A stretch of DNA of 64,000 bases from Bradyrhizobium diazoefficiens (GTDB taxonomy: Bacteria > Pseudomonadota > Alphaproteobacteria > Rhizobiales > Xanthobacteraceae), in assembly GCF_016616235.1 (NCBI RefSeq), contig NZ_CP067100.1:3841001-3905000 (forward strand). The letters run 5' to 3'. Numbering within the stretch: position 1 is the stretch's first letter; each line of letters begins with the position of its first letter. The notes under the pieces are model-generated. The model had not been told where the DNA came from and searched no databases. It was given only the letters and a program-made list of their open reading frames with translations. Below, piece by piece: positions 35,944 to 45,924 of the stretch. The position numbers and the translations under genes were made by a program.

Positions 35944-38900
35944 ATGCCGAGCGCCGGATTTGTCCACCTTCACGTTCACTCGGCCTATTCGCTGCTCAAG
36001 GGCTCGATCAAGATCGCCAAGCTCGCCGAGCTCGCGAAGAAAGACCACCAGCCGGCCTTAGCGCTGACCGACACCGACAATCTGTTCGGCGCGCTGGAAT
36101 TCTCCGACAAGATGGCGGGCTCCGGCATCCAGCCGATCGTCGGCTGCGAGCTCGCGATCGATTTCGGCGACCAGGATCCGACCGCGCGCAATGCGATGGG
36201 CCCCTCGCGCGTGGTGCTGCTGGCGGCGCAGGAGCGCGGCTATCGCAGCCTGATGCGGCTGAACTCGCGCGCGTTCCTCGAATCGCCGGACAGCCATGCG
36301 CCGTTCATCAAATTCGATTGGCTCGAGAACGAGACCGAAGGCCTGATCGCGCTCACCGGCGGCCCCGACGGACCGATCTCGCTGGCGCTGGCCGGCGGCT
36401 ATGCCGAACTCGCCGCCGCGCGCTGCGAGCGTCTGGCCGGGCTGTTCGGCGACCGGTTCTACATCGAATTGCAGCGCCACAATATCGACAAGGAGCGGCG
36501 CATCGAGAGCGGGCTGATCGACATCGCCTACGCAAAAGGCCTGCCGCTGGTCGCGACCAACGAGCCGTATTTCGCCTCGACCGATGATTACGAGGCCCAT
36601 GATGCGCTCTTATGCATCGCCGGCGGCCGGCTGATCGCCGAGACCGATCGCGTGCAGCTCACCCCCGATCACCGCTTCAAGACCCGCGCCGAGATGGCGG
36701 TGCTGTTCGCCGACATTCCGGAGGCGCTGGCTTCCACGGTCGAGATCGCCGAGCGCTGCTCGTTCCGCCCGATGACGCGCAAGCCGATCCTGCCGTTCTT
36801 CACCGTCGGCGCGGCCGGCAGCTCCGATGCGGCCGCGGTCGAGGCGGCCGAGCTGAAGCGGCAGGCAGAGGAGGGGCTCGCCAACCGCCTGCGCGTGCAC
36901 GGCCTGTCGCAGGGCACGACGGAGGAAACCTACGCCAAGCGGCTGGCTTTCGAGCTCGACGTCATTACCCGCATGAAATATGCGGGCTACTTCCTAATCG
37001 TGTCCGACTTCATCAAATGGGCGAAGTCGCAAGGAATCCCGGTCGGGCCGGGCCGCGGCTCCGGCGCCGGCTCGCTGGTCGCCTGGGCGCTGACCATCAC
37101 CGACCTCGACCCGATCAAGTTCGGCCTGCTGTTCGAGCGCTTCCTCAATCCCGAACGCGTCTCGATGCCGGACTTCGACATCGACTTCTGCCAGGACCGC
37201 CGCGGCGAGGTGATCAGTTACGTGCAGCAGCGCTACGGCCGCGACCAGGTCGCGCAGATCATCACGTTCGGCACGCTGCAGGCGCGCGGCGTGCTGCGCG
37301 ACGTCGGCCGGGTGCTGCAGATGCCCTACGGCCAGGTCGACAAGCTGACCAAACTCGTGCCGCAGAATCCGGCCGCGCCGGTGACGCTGGCGGCTGCGAT
37401 CGAGAGCGAGCCGAAGCTTCAGGCGTTCCGTGACGAAGACCCGGTGGTCGCGCGCGCCTTCGACATCGCACAGCGCCTCGAAGGCCTGACCCGGCACGCC
37501 TCGACCCATGCCGCCGGCATCGTGATCGGCGATCGCCCGCTAAGCGAGCTGGTGCCGCTCTACCGCGATCCCAAATCCGACATGCCGGTGACCCAGTTCA
37601 ACATGAAATGGGTGGAGCCGGCGGGCCTCGTCAAGTTCGACTTCCTCGGCCTGAAGACGCTGACCGTGCTCGACGTCGCGTGCAAACTGCTCAAGCCGCG
37701 CGGCATCGATGTCGATCTCGCCACGCTGCCGATCGACGATGCCGAAAGCTACCAGATGCTGGCACGCGGCGAGGTGGTTGGCGTGTTCCAGGTTGAAAGC
37801 CAGGGCATGCGGCGCGCATTGGTCGACATGCGTCCCGACCGCTTCGAGGACATCATCGCGCTGGTCGCGCTGTATCGCCCGGGTCCGATGGCGAACATCC
37901 CGACCTATTGTGCGCGCAAGCACGGCGACGAGGAGCCGGAATATCTGCACCCCGTGCTGGAGCCGATCCTGAAGGAGACCTTCGGCGTCATCATCTACCA
38001 GGAACAGGTGATGCAGATCGCGCAGGTGATGTCGGGCTATTCGCTCGGCGACGCCGACCTCTTGCGCCGCGCCATGGGCAAGAAGATCCGCGCCGAGATG
38101 GAGAAGCAGCGCGAGATCTTCGTCGCCGGTGCGGTCAAGAACGGCGTGCCGAAGGGCCAGGCCGAGACCATCTTCGAATTGCTGGCGAAGTTCGCCGACT
38201 ACGGCTTCAACAAGAGCCACGCGGCGGCCTATGCGCTGGTGTCCTACCACACCGCCTACATGAAGGCGCATTACCCGGTCGAGTTCATCGCGGCGTCGAT
38301 GACGCTCGATCTGAACAACACCGACAAGCTCTCCGAATTCCGCTCCGAGGCGCAGCGCCTCGGCATCAAGGTCGAGCCGCCGAACATCAACCGCTCGGGG
38401 GCGACCTTCGAGGTCGGCGACAAGGTCATCTATTACGCGCTCGCCGCGCTCAAGGGCGTCGGCATTCAGGCGATCGAGCAGATCATCGAGGAGCGCACCA
38501 AGCGGGGGCTGTTCACCTCGCTCGCCGACTTCGCCGCGCGGGTGTCGCCGCGCGCGATCAACAAGCGCATCATCGAGAGCTTAGCTGCGGCCGGCGCCTT
38601 CGACACGCTGGAGCCGAACCGCGCGCGCGTCTTCGCCGGCGCGGATGCGATCCTCGCCGCCTGCCAGCGCGCGCACGAAGCCGCGACCATCGGCCAGAAC
38701 GACATGTTCGGCAGCTCGGCCGATGCGCCGACCATCATGCTGCCGCAGATCGAGCCATGGCTGCCGGCCGAAAAGCTCCGCCGCGAATACGACGCGATCG
38801 GCTTCTTCCTGTCGGGCCATCCACTCGACGACTACGCCACCGTGCTGAAGCGCCTGCGGGTGCAGAGCTGGGCCGAGTTCTCGCGTGCGGTGAAGACCGG

Positions 38901-39447
38901 CGCCACAGCTGGCAAGGTCGCCGCCACCGTGGTGTCGCGCATGGAGCGCCGCACCAAGACCGGCAACAAAATGGGCATCATGGGGCTCTCCGATCCCACG
39001 GGCCACTTCGAGGCGGTGCTGTTCTCGGAAGGCCTGGCGCAATACCGCGACGTGCTGGAGCCGGGCGCGGCCGTGCTGCTGCAGCTCGGTGCCGAGCTGC
39101 AGGGCGAAGACGTCCGCGCCCGCGTGCTGCATGCCGAGCCGCTCGACGATGCCGCCGCCAAGACGCAGAAGGGCCTGCGCATCTTCCTGCGCGACACCAA
39201 ACCGCTGGACTCGATTGCCAAGCGGCTCGCCGGCCCCGAGATGGCGGCCACCAATGGTGCCGCGCCGAAAGTCGGCAGCCCCGGCCTCGCGCCGCGCTCC
39301 AATGGCGACGGCGAGGTCTCGCTGGTGATGATGCTCGATCTCGAGACCGAGGTCGAGATGAAGCTGCCCGGGCGCTTCAAGGTCTCGCCGCAGATCGCCG
39401 GTGCCATCAAGGCGGTCGCTGGCGTCGTGGACGTGCAGCAGCTGTAA
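35944..39447 (+). CDS. dnaE: DNA polymerase III subunit alpha (replicative DnaE1 type)
   Basis: 1167 residues from ATG 35944; the frame is open upstream to 35857. It is the catalytic subunit of the replicative polymerase. The PHP domain starts at once (HLHVHSAYSLLKGSIK, about 8-23). The polymerase acidic motif PDFDIDFCQDRRG lies near residue 409, followed by FGTLQARGVLRDVGRVL. GRVSMP and GRGSGAGSLVAW precede it. The C-terminal OB domain begins near residue 985 (GKVAATVVSRMERRTKTGNKMG). The length and start differ from the mutagenic DnaE2/ImuC type. It stands alone, transcribed from the gap of about 195 bases upstream. Confidence 0.96.
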   Translation: MPSAGFVHLHVHSAYSLLKGSIKIAKLAELAKKDHQPALALTDTDNLFGALEFSDKMAGSGIQPIVGCELAIDFGDQDPTARNAMGPSRVVLLAAQERGYRSLMRLNSRAFLESPDSHAPFIKFDWLENETEGLIALTGGPDGPISLALAGGYAELAAARCERLAGLFGDRFYIELQRHNIDKERRIESGLIDIAYAKGLPLVATNEPYFASTDDYEAHDALLCIAGGRLIAETDRVQLTPDHRFKTRAEMAVLFADIPEALASTVEIAERCSFRPMTRKPILPFFTVGAAGSSDAAAVEAAELKRQAEEGLANRLRVHGLSQGTTEETYAKRLAFELDVITRMKYAGYFLIVSDFIKWAKSQGIPVGPGRGSGAGSLVAWALTITDLDPIKFGLLFERFLNPERVSMPDFDIDFCQDRRGEVISYVQQRYGRDQVAQIITFGTLQARGVLRDVGRVLQMPYGQVDKLTKLVPQNPAAPVTLAAAIESEPKLQAFRDEDPVVARAFDIAQRLEGLTRHASTHAAGIVIGDRPLSELVPLYRDPKSDMPVTQFNMKWVEPAGLVKFDFLGLKTLTVLDVACKLLKPRGIDVDLATLPIDDAESYQMLARGEVVGVFQVESQGMRRALVDMRPDRFEDIIALVALYRPGPMANIPTYCARKHGDEEPEYLHPVLEPILKETFGVIIYQEQVMQIAQVMSGYSLGDADLLRRAMGKKIRAEMEKQREIFVAGAVKNGVPKGQAETIFELLAKFADYGFNKSHAAAYALVSYHTAYMKAHYPVEFIAASMTLDLNNTDKLSEFRSEAQRLGIKVEPPNINRSGATFEVGDKVIYYALAALKGVGIQAIEQIIEERTKRGLFTSLADFAARVSPRAINKRIIESLAAAGAFDTLEPNRARVFAGADAILAACQRAHEAATIGQNDMFGSSADAPTIMLPQIEPWLPAEKLRREYDAIGFFLSGHPLDDYATVLKRLRVQSWAEFSRAVKTGATAGKVAATVVSRMERRTKTGNKMGIMGLSDPTGHFEAVLFSEGLAQYRDVLEPGAAVLLQLGAELQGEDVRARVLHAEPLDDAAAKTQKGLRIFLRDTKPLDSIAKRLAGPEMAATNGAAPKVGSPGLAPRSNGDGEVSLVMMLDLETEVEMKLPGRFKVSPQIAGAIKAVAGVVDVQQL

Positions 39448-39707
39448 CGTCATCTTCTGCCGGGTTCTTTGCAGGCCCCGAGGCGCGGCGACCCTGCGCA
39501 AATTGGAGAGGGGCAGCGGCGGCTGTTTTGCCGGTACGAGGCTGACATGGAGCTGACGCCGGCCGGAAAGCCGGCCATGGCATCGCCTCAATCCAAGCTC
39601 TTCCTTAGCCAAGCCTTTTCGTCATTCAGGGCTTTCGTTCAATTGCCATTCAGCTGGCTGCGTGTCTGATGCGCGCTGGCACCTCAACGACAAAGCGGGC
39701 ACAAGCC
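39448..39707. other. intergenic region without recognised gene
   Basis: About 260 bases between dnaE and the caspase-fold gene. A 41-codon reading frame at 39547-39669 has no clear ribosome site and no recognisable product. GGCCGG-AAAG-CCGGCC (about 39559-39576) can form a short hairpin without a T tract. I see no tRNA and no clear promoter boxes. Confidence 0.5.
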
Positions 39708-42131
39708 ATGCGTGGGACGCTCAAGATCTTCATCTGCCTTCTCCTGCCGATCGTGGTTCTTGCCGCGGGCGCGCCGGATCAGGCGCGTGCGCAGCAGCAG
39801 GAAAAGCGCATCGCGCTCGTGGTCGGCAACGGCGCTTACGCCAAGTCGCCTTTGGCGACCACCGCGAACGATGCCGGCTTGATTGCGCAGACGCTGCAGG
39901 CGGCGGGCTTCGACGTCGTCGGCGCCCGCGATCTCGACGGTGACACGCTGCGCAAGAGCTTTCGCGACTTCATCCAGAAGGCGCAGGCTTCCGGACCCGG
40001 CACCGTCGCGATGATCTATCTGTCCGGCTATGGCGTGCAGCTGGCCGGCGAGAACTATTTCATCCCGGTCGATACCAACATCAGCCGCGACACCGACATC
40101 CCGACCGAGGCGCTGCGCATCAGCGACTATGCCCGCCAGCTTGCCGCCATCCCGCTCAAGGCCAACATCATCGTGCTCGACGCAGCGCGCGCGCAGCCCT
40201 TCATCGAGGGCGGCCAGCAGCCGATCGCGAGCGGGCTCGCTCTGGTCGAGCCCGATCCGAACATGCTGATCGCCTTCAACGCAGCGCCGGGTACGGTCGC
40301 GCCCGAAGAGCCGGGGCCCTATGGCATCTATGCACAATCGCTCGCCGAGATGATCCGCACCGGCGGGCTGTCGCTGCCGGAGGTGTTCGACCGCGTCCGC
40401 CTGCGCGTCAACGAGGCCTCCAAGGGGGCGCAGGTACCGTGGGACGAGCAGAAGATATCGGCGCAGTTCTCATTCTTCGAGCGCGGGCCCGACGCGCCGC
40501 CGCCGGCGGCCGCGCCCGACCAGGTCGCGGCGATCCGCGCCAAGCCGATCCGCGATCTCGGCGTGCAGGACGCCTATGCCGCCGCGCTCGCGCGCGACAC
40601 GCTGCCGGCCTACGAGGAGTTTCTCGCGGCCTATCCCGGCGATCCACTTGCGAAGCGCGTGATGGCGATTGTGGCGGCGCGCCGTGAGGCGATCACCTGG
40701 CGGCGGACCTATCGCGCCGACACGCCGGATGCCTACTGGTCCTATCTGCGCCGTTATCCGCGCGGGCCGCATGCGGGCGATGCACGACGACGTCTTGCGA
40801 TCCTGACGGCGCCGCTCGAGCCGCCGCCGACGTTCGCGATGATGGACTATGACGTGCCGCCCCCGCCACCGGAGGAGATCGTCTACGTCGATCGTCCCGT
40901 GCTGTATTTCAGCGATCCCGTGTTCGACTTCGTGCCGCCGCCGCCGCCGCCGGTCTATTTCTGCCCGCCGCCGCCGCCGGACTTTGTCGTATTGCCGCCG
41001 CCGCTGCCCGTGGTCGGGCTGTTCGTGCTGCCGCAGCCGGTGTTCGTGCCGATCCCGGCGTTCTACAGCCCGCCGGTCTATGTCGCACCGCCGCCGAACA
41101 ACATCATCTTCAACAACATCCACAACACCACCGTCATCAATACCGTGATCAACCAGGCACCGGCCCCGCCGCCGGCCGGGAATATCGCCGCCGCCACGGT
41201 CGTCGCGGCGAATGGAGCTGGCCGCGCCGGCGCGCTGACGCCGGTGCCCGCCGCCGTCAAGCAGCAGGCGATGACGATCCAGACCAACCCCGGTCGGCAG
41301 CTCACGCCAAGCCAGGCGGCGTTCGTCAGCAATCCCACGGCCAAGCCGGCCGCGATAATGGCGAAGCCGGTCACCACGACGCCGACTGCGGTCACTCCCA
41401 CCGCGGCGCCGCCAGCCGGCCATGCGCTTCCGGGCTTCCAGAACACGCCGGCTGCACCGGCGGGTGCGGCAGGAACTGCGCCGAACCGGCTGGCGCCGAC
41501 CACGTCGACGGCACCTGCCAATGGTCAGCCGCAGGGTCGTCCCAATACCGCGACGGCGCCTGCCAATACGACCGCTCCGGCCGGCGCCGCGACCTTGCCG
41601 GCCTCCAAGCCGCCTGTGGCGCAGACGCCGCCAGTCGGACGAGCGGAGCGTGGGAAATCGCCGGCGCATGAGCCGGCCGTGACCCCGCCGACCACGACAC
41701 CGGCGGGCAAGCCGCCCATGACCACGACGAACGTGACCAACGGGAAGCCGACGCAGCCATCGCCGCCGGTCACTGCGCGGGAGCACATCAAGCCGCAGAG
41801 CCTGCGGCCTGCAACACCGTCGCCCGCGCAGGTCTCGAGGCCGCCGCCGGCCCCGCCGCATCCGCAAGCGCTCGCAAGGCCGGCACCTCCACCTCCGCCG
41901 CGGGTGGCCGCGCCGCCTCCGCCACCACGCCCGCCAGTTGCAGCCGCACGGCCCGCGCCACCGCCAATGGCTCGGCCCGCGCCGCCTCCGCCGGTGGCCC
42001 GGCCGGCGCCCCCGCCGCCGCGAATGGCGGTCGCGCCACCACCTCCGCCACGTCCGGCCGCCCCACCGCCACGGCCGGCTACCCCGGCGCCAGCCGCGAA
42101 AAGATGCCCGCCCAATCAGCCCAAGTGCTAG
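39708..42131 (+). CDS. exported caspase-fold pseudo-peptidase with Pro-rich tail
   Basis: 807 residues from ATG 39708, which starts the signal peptide (TLKIFICLLLPIVVLAAGA); the frame is open from 39669. Residues about 35-255 match a bacterial caspase/peptidase C14 p20 domain: RIALVVGNGAYAKSPL, TANDAGLIAQTL, then YLSGYGVQLAGENYFIPVD and IVLDAARAQPF. In active family members these are xSGHG and LDACR; here the His is Tyr108 and the Cys is Ala160, so peptidase activity is not expected. A helical repeat-like region follows, then about 420 residues very rich in Pro and Ala with PPPPP blocks. Possibly a binding or scaffold protein in the periplasm. Confidence 0.82.
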   Translation: MRGTLKIFICLLLPIVVLAAGAPDQARAQQQEKRIALVVGNGAYAKSPLATTANDAGLIAQTLQAAGFDVVGARDLDGDTLRKSFRDFIQKAQASGPGTVAMIYLSGYGVQLAGENYFIPVDTNISRDTDIPTEALRISDYARQLAAIPLKANIIVLDAARAQPFIEGGQQPIASGLALVEPDPNMLIAFNAAPGTVAPEEPGPYGIYAQSLAEMIRTGGLSLPEVFDRVRLRVNEASKGAQVPWDEQKISAQFSFFERGPDAPPPAAAPDQVAAIRAKPIRDLGVQDAYAAALARDTLPAYEEFLAAYPGDPLAKRVMAIVAARREAITWRRTYRADTPDAYWSYLRRYPRGPHAGDARRRLAILTAPLEPPPTFAMMDYDVPPPPPEEIVYVDRPVLYFSDPVFDFVPPPPPPVYFCPPPPPDFVVLPPPLPVVGLFVLPQPVFVPIPAFYSPPVYVAPPPNNIIFNNIHNTTVINTVINQAPAPPPAGNIAAATVVAANGAGRAGALTPVPAAVKQQAMTIQTNPGRQLTPSQAAFVSNPTAKPAAIMAKPVTTTPTAVTPTAAPPAGHALPGFQNTPAAPAGAAGTAPNRLAPTTSTAPANGQPQGRPNTATAPANTTAPAGAATLPASKPPVAQTPPVGRAERGKSPAHEPAVTPPTTTPAGKPPMTTTNVTNGKPTQPSPPVTAREHIKPQSLRPATPSPAQVSRPPPAPPHPQALARPAPPPPPRVAAPPPPPRPPVAAARPAPPPMARPAPPPPVARPAPPPPRMAVAPPPPPRPAAPPPRPATPAPAAKRCPPNQPKC

Positions 42132-42155
42132 CGGGCAGGGCGGAATTGCCCGACC

Positions 42156-42198
42156 GGGCCTTTCAGGGACGATAAAGCCCTGAAAGGCCCTTATTTCC
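42156..42198 (+). terminator. terminator-like hairpin between caspase-fold gene and rpsB
   Basis: GGGCCTTTCAGGG (42156-42168) and CCCTGAAAGGCCC (42178-42190) form a perfect 13-bp stem with a nine-base loop, followed by TTATTTCCTT. The T tract is interrupted, but the stem is strong and lies just after the stop of the upstream gene, before the rpsB promoter. Confidence 0.8.
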
Positions 42199-42226
42199 TT
42201 GCTTCTGGCCGAAATGGCGCTATATA
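42199..42226 (+). promoter_or_regulatory. candidate rpsB promoter
   Basis: TTGCTT (42199-42204), a 16-base spacer and TATATA (42221-42226) resemble a sigma70-type promoter. It lies between the terminator-like hairpin and the long rpsB leader of about 105 bases. The leader could carry S2 autoregulation, but no conserved structure was identified. Confidence 0.6.
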
Positions 42227-42339
42227 GCGCGCCATCTCACACGGAAACATGGCTCACAAGGCCGTCCGGTGGCAGCCGGGGCGAGAACGCTCCGTTTTGC
42301 TCACACGTTTCCGGAGGAACCAACCGGAGAATTAGAACG

Positions 42340-43338
42340 ATGGCGCTACCCGATTTCACTATGCGTCAGCTGCTCGAAGCTGGCGTGCACTTTGGTCACC
42401 AGTCTCACCGCTGGAATCCGAAAATGGCTCCGTTCATTTTCGGCACCCGCAACAACATCCACATCGTCGATCTCGCCCAGACCGTGCCGATGCTGCACAG
42501 TGCCTTGCAGGCCGTCAGCGATACGGTTGCCAAGGGCGGCCGCATCCTGTTCGTCGGCACCAAGCGCCAGGCGCAGGACGGCGTCGCGGACGCGGCCAAG
42601 CGCTGCGCGCAGTATTTCGTCAATTCGCGCTGGCTCGGCGGCACGCTGACCAACTGGAAGACGATCTCGGCCTCAATCAAGCGCCTGCGTCACCTCGATG
42701 ACGTGCTCTCGGGCGGCGAAGCCAATTCCTACACGAAGAAGGAGCGTCTGACGCTGCAGCGCGAGCGCGACAAGCTCGACCGCTCGCTCGGCGGCATCAA
42801 GGACATGGGCGGTCTGCCCGACCTGATCTTCGTGATCGACACCAACAAGGAAGACATCGCGATCCAGGAGGCCCAGCGCCTCAACATCCCGGTCGCCGCG
42901 ATCGTCGACACCAATTCGGACCCGAAGGGCATCACCTATGTGGTGCCCGGCAATGACGACGCCGGCCGCGCCATTTCGCTGTACTGCGACCTGATCGCGC
43001 GTGCGGCGATCGACGGCATCTCGCGCGCCCAAGGCGATTCGGGCGTCGACGTCGGTGCCTCGGCCCAGCCGGTCGTCGCCGAAGAGCTGCCGGCCGCGTC
43101 CTCAAGCGGCTTCCAGGGCCTTGCCGGTCCCCGCGGCACCGCCGACGACCTCAAGAAGCTCCCGGGCGTGTCGGGCGCGATCGAGAAGAAGTTCAACGAT
43201 CTCGGCATCTTCCACTTCTGGCAGCTCGCCGAGCTCGACCACGACACCGCGCATACGATCGGCGAAGAAGTCGGTCTGCCGAGCCGTGCGGATGCCTGGG
43301 TGGCCAAGGCCAAGGCGCTGACCGCGGAAGCAGAATAG
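42340..43338 (+). CDS. rpsB: 30S ribosomal protein S2 with C-terminal extension
   Basis: 332 residues from ATG 42340; earlier in-frame codons to 42199 fall in the leader. The S2 core (about 1-230) has [23 protein letters not shown] and [22 protein letters not shown]. It is about 90 residues longer than E. coli S2. The extra C-terminal part includes [31 protein letters not shown], which looks like a helix-hairpin-helix unit as in the extended S2 of some Alphaproteobacteria. rpsB is the first gene of rpsB-tsf and sits under its own promoter. Confidence 0.96.
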   Translation: MALPDFTMRQLLEAGVHFGHQSHRWNPKMAPFIFGTRNNIHIVDLAQTVPMLHSALQAVSDTVAKGGRILFVGTKRQAQDGVADAAKRCAQYFVNSRWLGGTLTNWKTISASIKRLRHLDDVLSGGEANSYTKKERLTLQRERDKLDRSLGGIKDMGGLPDLIFVIDTNKEDIAIQEAQRLNIPVAAIVDTNSDPKGITYVVPGNDDAGRAISLYCDLIARAAIDGISRAQGDSGVDVGASAQPVVAEELPAASSSGFQGLAGPRGTADDLKKLPGVSGAIEKKFNDLGIFHFWQLAELDHDTAHTIGEEVGLPSRADAWVAKAKALTAEAE

Positions 43339-43352
43339 TCCGGGCGATCGGT

Positions 43353-43373
43353 TGGCCGGATCGGATCCGGCCA
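43353..43373 (+). promoter_or_regulatory. rpsB-tsf intercistronic hairpin
   Basis: TGGCCGGATC and GATCCGGCCA are exact inverse halves around a single G (43353-43373), so a seven-base stem TGGCCGG/CCGGCCA with a loop is likely. It is followed by CATTTCATT, not a proper T tract. It may be an attenuator that lowers tsf relative to rpsB. Confidence 0.45.
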
Positions 43374-43471
43374 CCATTTCATTCAGTTGACGCGAATTCC
43401 TGAGATGGACCGCGGCGGGGCAATTGGGAGCCACGCCGCGGCAAACCGGCAGGCAAGAAGGATTTTCAACG

Positions 43472-44395
43472 ATGGCAACGATCACTGCTGCGATGGTCAA
43501 GGATCTGCGCGAGTCCACCGGCGCAGGCATGATGGACTGCAAGGCCGCGCTGACCGAGAACGACGGCAACATGGAAGCGGCGCAGGACTGGCTGCGCAAG
43601 AAGGGCCTGTCCAAGGCTGCCAAGAAGTCGGGCCGCGTCGCCGCCGAGGGCCTGATCGGCGCGCTCACCAAGGGCACCAAGGGCGTCGTGGTCGAGGTCA
43701 ACTCCGAGACCGACTTCGTCGCGCGCAATGGCCAGTTCCAGGGCCTGGTCAAGATGATCGCCCAGGTCGCATTCGACGTCGGTGCCGATGTCGAGAAGAT
43801 CAAGGCCGCCAAGGTCGGCGACGTCACCATCGAAGCTGCGATCAATGACGCGATCGCCACCATCGGCGAGAACATGACGCTGCGCCGCGCGGCTTCCCTC
43901 GAAGTCGGCCAGGGCGTGGTGTCGCACTATGTCCACGGCGCGGTCGTCGACGGCGCCGGCAAGATGGGCGTGATCGTGGCCCTGGAATCGCCCGGCAAGG
44001 CCGACGAGCTCGCAGTGCTCGGCCGCCAGATCGCGATGCATGTCGCCGCCGCCAACCCGCTGGCGCTCGATCCGTCCGGGCTCGATCCGGCGGTCGTCAA
44101 GCGCGAAAAGGACGTGCTCGCCGACAAGTACCGCCAGCAGGGCAAGCCGGAGAACGTGATCGAGAAGATCGTCGAGTCCGGGCTCAAGACCTACTACAAG
44201 GAAGTCTGCCTGCTCGAGCAGGCCTTCATCCACGACACCGGCAAGTCGGTGGCGCAGGCGGTGAAGGAAGCCGAAGGCAAGGTCGGCGGCGCTGTGAAGG
44301 TCGCCGGCTTTGTGCGCTATGCTCTCGGCGAGGGAATCGAGAAGCAGGAAAGCGACTTCGCGGCCGAGGTCGCGGCGGCCAGCGGCAAGAAGTAA
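43472..44395 (+). CDS. tsf: translation elongation factor Ts
   Basis: 307 residues from ATG 43472. It is the nucleotide exchange factor for EF-Tu. The N-terminal UBA-like module shows [25 protein letters not shown], then the core motif [13 protein letters not shown] near residue 75, both diagnostic. The C-terminal core ends [22 protein letters not shown]. It follows rpsB by 133 bases and precedes pyrH by 61 bases; GCCGGAA/TTCCGGC inverted bases occur in that second gap. Confidence 0.97.
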   Translation: MATITAAMVKDLRESTGAGMMDCKAALTENDGNMEAAQDWLRKKGLSKAAKKSGRVAAEGLIGALTKGTKGVVVEVNSETDFVARNGQFQGLVKMIAQVAFDVGADVEKIKAAKVGDVTIEAAINDAIATIGENMTLRRAASLEVGQGVVSHYVHGAVVDGAGKMGVIVALESPGKADELAVLGRQIAMHVAAANPLALDPSGLDPAVVKREKDVLADKYRQQGKPENVIEKIVESGLKTYYKEVCLLEQAFIHDTGKSVAQAVKEAEGKVGGAVKVAGFVRYALGEGIEKQESDFAAEVAAASGKK

Positions 44396-44456
44396 GCGCC
44401 GGAACACCTCCTTCCGGCGTGCCGCCGGAAGCGGCGCCCGGACAAGGAAAGTGCTC

Positions 44457-45173
44457 ATGACTGATCCGGTCTATCGTCGCGTCGTGATCAAGCTGTCCGG
44501 CGAATATCTCGCGGGACAGCAAGGCTTCGGCATCGATCAGCCGACCATCGACCGGGTTGCGGACGATCTGATTGCCGCCCGCCAGCTCGGCACCGAAGTT
44601 GCAGTCGTGATCGGCGGCGGCAACATCTTTCGCGGCGTCGAGGTGTCCTCGCGCGGGGTGTCTCGCACCACCGGCGACACCATGGGTATGCTCGCCACCA
44701 TGATGAACTGCCTTGCGCTTGAGGCCACGATCGAACGCAAGGGTACGCCGGCGCGCACGCTTTCGGCGTTCGTCATGCCCGAGATATCCGAGCTGTTCAC
44801 TCGCACCGCAGCGCACAAATACCTCGCCGAGGGCCGAATCATCGTGCTTGGCGGCGGAACCGGCAATCCGTATTTCACGACGGACACGACGGCCGTGCTG
44901 CGCGCCGCCGAGATCGGCGCGGAAGCGGTGCTGAAGGCGACCAACGTCGACGGCGTCTACTCGGCCGACCCGAAGAAGGACCCGACCGCCACGCGGTTCG
45001 AACGCCTAACGCATTCGCAGGCGATCGAGGGCGGCTACAAGGTGATGGATGCGACCGCCTTCGCGCTTGCCCGCGAGACGTCGCTGCCTATCATCGTGTT
45101 CTCGATCGCGGAGCCGGGCTCGATCGGCGCGATTCTGCGTGGCGGCGGCCACGGAACCATCGTCGCCGGCTGA
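44457..45173 (+). CDS. pyrH: UMP kinase
   Basis: 238 residues from ATG 44457 ([18 protein letters not shown]); in-frame GTG 44451 is less likely. It phosphorylates UMP to UDP for pyrimidine nucleotide supply. Amino-acid-kinase-fold motifs are seen: [11 protein letters not shown] near residue 55, [16 protein letters not shown] near 72 and [17 protein letters not shown] near 135. The ATP-side segment [14 protein letters not shown] is near 165. It belongs to the conserved tsf-pyrH-frr-uppS order. Confidence 0.97.
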   Translation: MTDPVYRRVVIKLSGEYLAGQQGFGIDQPTIDRVADDLIAARQLGTEVAVVIGGGNIFRGVEVSSRGVSRTTGDTMGMLATMMNCLALEATIERKGTPARTLSAFVMPEISELFTRTAAHKYLAEGRIIVLGGGTGNPYFTTDTTAVLRAAEIGAEAVLKATNVDGVYSADPKKDPTATRFERLTHSQAIEGGYKVMDATAFALARETSLPIIVFSIAEPGSIGAILRGGGHGTIVAG

Positions 45174-45239
45174 CGGCTCACATGCGCGCCCCGAGGGAAG
45201 GGCGCGGTGAGATCGCCGGGATTTTGAAGGAGAAACGTG

Positions 45240-45803
45240 ATGACCACGGGTAATTTCGACCTCAACGAAGTGAAGCGCCGCATGCAGGGCGCCGTCCAGT
45301 CGCTCAAGCACGAGCTCGGCGGCCTGCGCACCGGACGCGCCTCGGCCTCGATGCTCGATCCGGTCCAGGTCGAGGCCTACGGCAGCCACATGCCGCTCAA
45401 CCAGCTCGCCACCGTCAGCGTGCCCGAACCGCGCCTGATCTCGGTGCAGGTCTGGGACAAGTCGATGGTCAAGGCGGTGGAGAAGGCGATCGTCGATTCC
45501 AATCTCGGCCTGTCGCCGGCGACCGAAGGCCAGGTGCTGCGCCTGCGCATCCCCGAGCTCAACGAGGAGCGCCGCAAGGAGCTGGTCAAGGTCGCGCACA
45601 AATACGCGGAAGCCGCCAAGGTCGCTGCGCGCCATGTCCGCCGCGACGGTCTCGACGTCCTCAAGAAGCTCGAGAAGAATCACGAGATGTCGGAGGACGA
45701 CCAGAAGCGTCACGCCGACGAGGTGCAGAAGGCGACCGACGGCACCATCGCCGACATCGACCAGCTGCTGGCCGCCAAGGAAAAAGAAATCCTCACCGTC
45801 TAA
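45240..45803 (+). CDS. frr: ribosome recycling factor
   Basis: 187 residues from ATG 45240. It splits post-termination ribosomes together with EF-G. The two-domain L-shape is indicated by the long helices at the start ([30 protein letters not shown]) and end, and by the middle domain motif [19 protein letters not shown]. The region [18 protein letters not shown] near residue 105 is also diagnostic. The stop codon overlaps a stem-loop at 45803-45828. Confidence 0.97.
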   Translation: MTTGNFDLNEVKRRMQGAVQSLKHELGGLRTGRASASMLDPVQVEAYGSHMPLNQLATVSVPEPRLISVQVWDKSMVKAVEKAIVDSNLGLSPATEGQVLRLRIPELNEERRKELVKVAHKYAEAAKVAARHVRRDGLDVLKKLEKNHEMSEDDQKRHADEVQKATDGTIADIDQLLAAKEKEILTV

Positions 45804-45828
45804 AGTGCGATGAATTGTCATCGCGCTT
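45803..45828 (+). terminator. stem-loop directly after frr
   Basis: AAGTGCGATGA (45803-45813) can pair with TCATCGCGCTT (45818-45828) around ATTG, with one G-T pair. The stem begins inside the frr stop codon. The downstream sequence, CAGGTTATTGTT, is only partly T-rich, so it may reduce rather than end transcription into uppS. Confidence 0.5.
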
Positions 45829-45843
45829 CAGGTTATTGTTCGC

Positions 45844-45909
45844 GCATGATCTTTTCGGAAAACCGCTTCGCACCTTGCGTCAACGCGGCCCTTCGGGTCC
45901 GGATCATGC
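45844..45909. repeat. extragenic palindromic repeat between frr and uppS
   Basis: Bounded by GCATGATC (45844-45851) and GATCATGC (45902-45909), an exact inverted pair. The inside contains TTTTCGGAAAACCGCTTCGC and GCGGCCCTTCGGGTCC, both with local stems. I recognise this layout as a common short repeat of Bradyrhizobium and Rhodopseudomonas intergenic DNA. A related, diverged copy is at 52686-52797 after bamA. Confidence 0.65.
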
Positions 45910-45924
45910 TTTAAGGCTGTCGTC

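Noticed and set aside
39547..39669. 41-codon gene between dnaE and the caspase-fold gene
   Set aside because: No ribosome site, no recognisable product, and no independent support.
40850..42110. Tandem repeat array or CRISPR-like region
   Set aside because: The repetition is codon-level CCG/CCGCCG in a Pro-rich coding region; there are no spacers or fixed repeat units.
41525..42115. Gly-rich minus-strand frame opposite the Pro-rich tail
   Set aside because: It is the direct complement of CCG/GCC repeats in the Pro/Ala-rich tail, not an independent gene.
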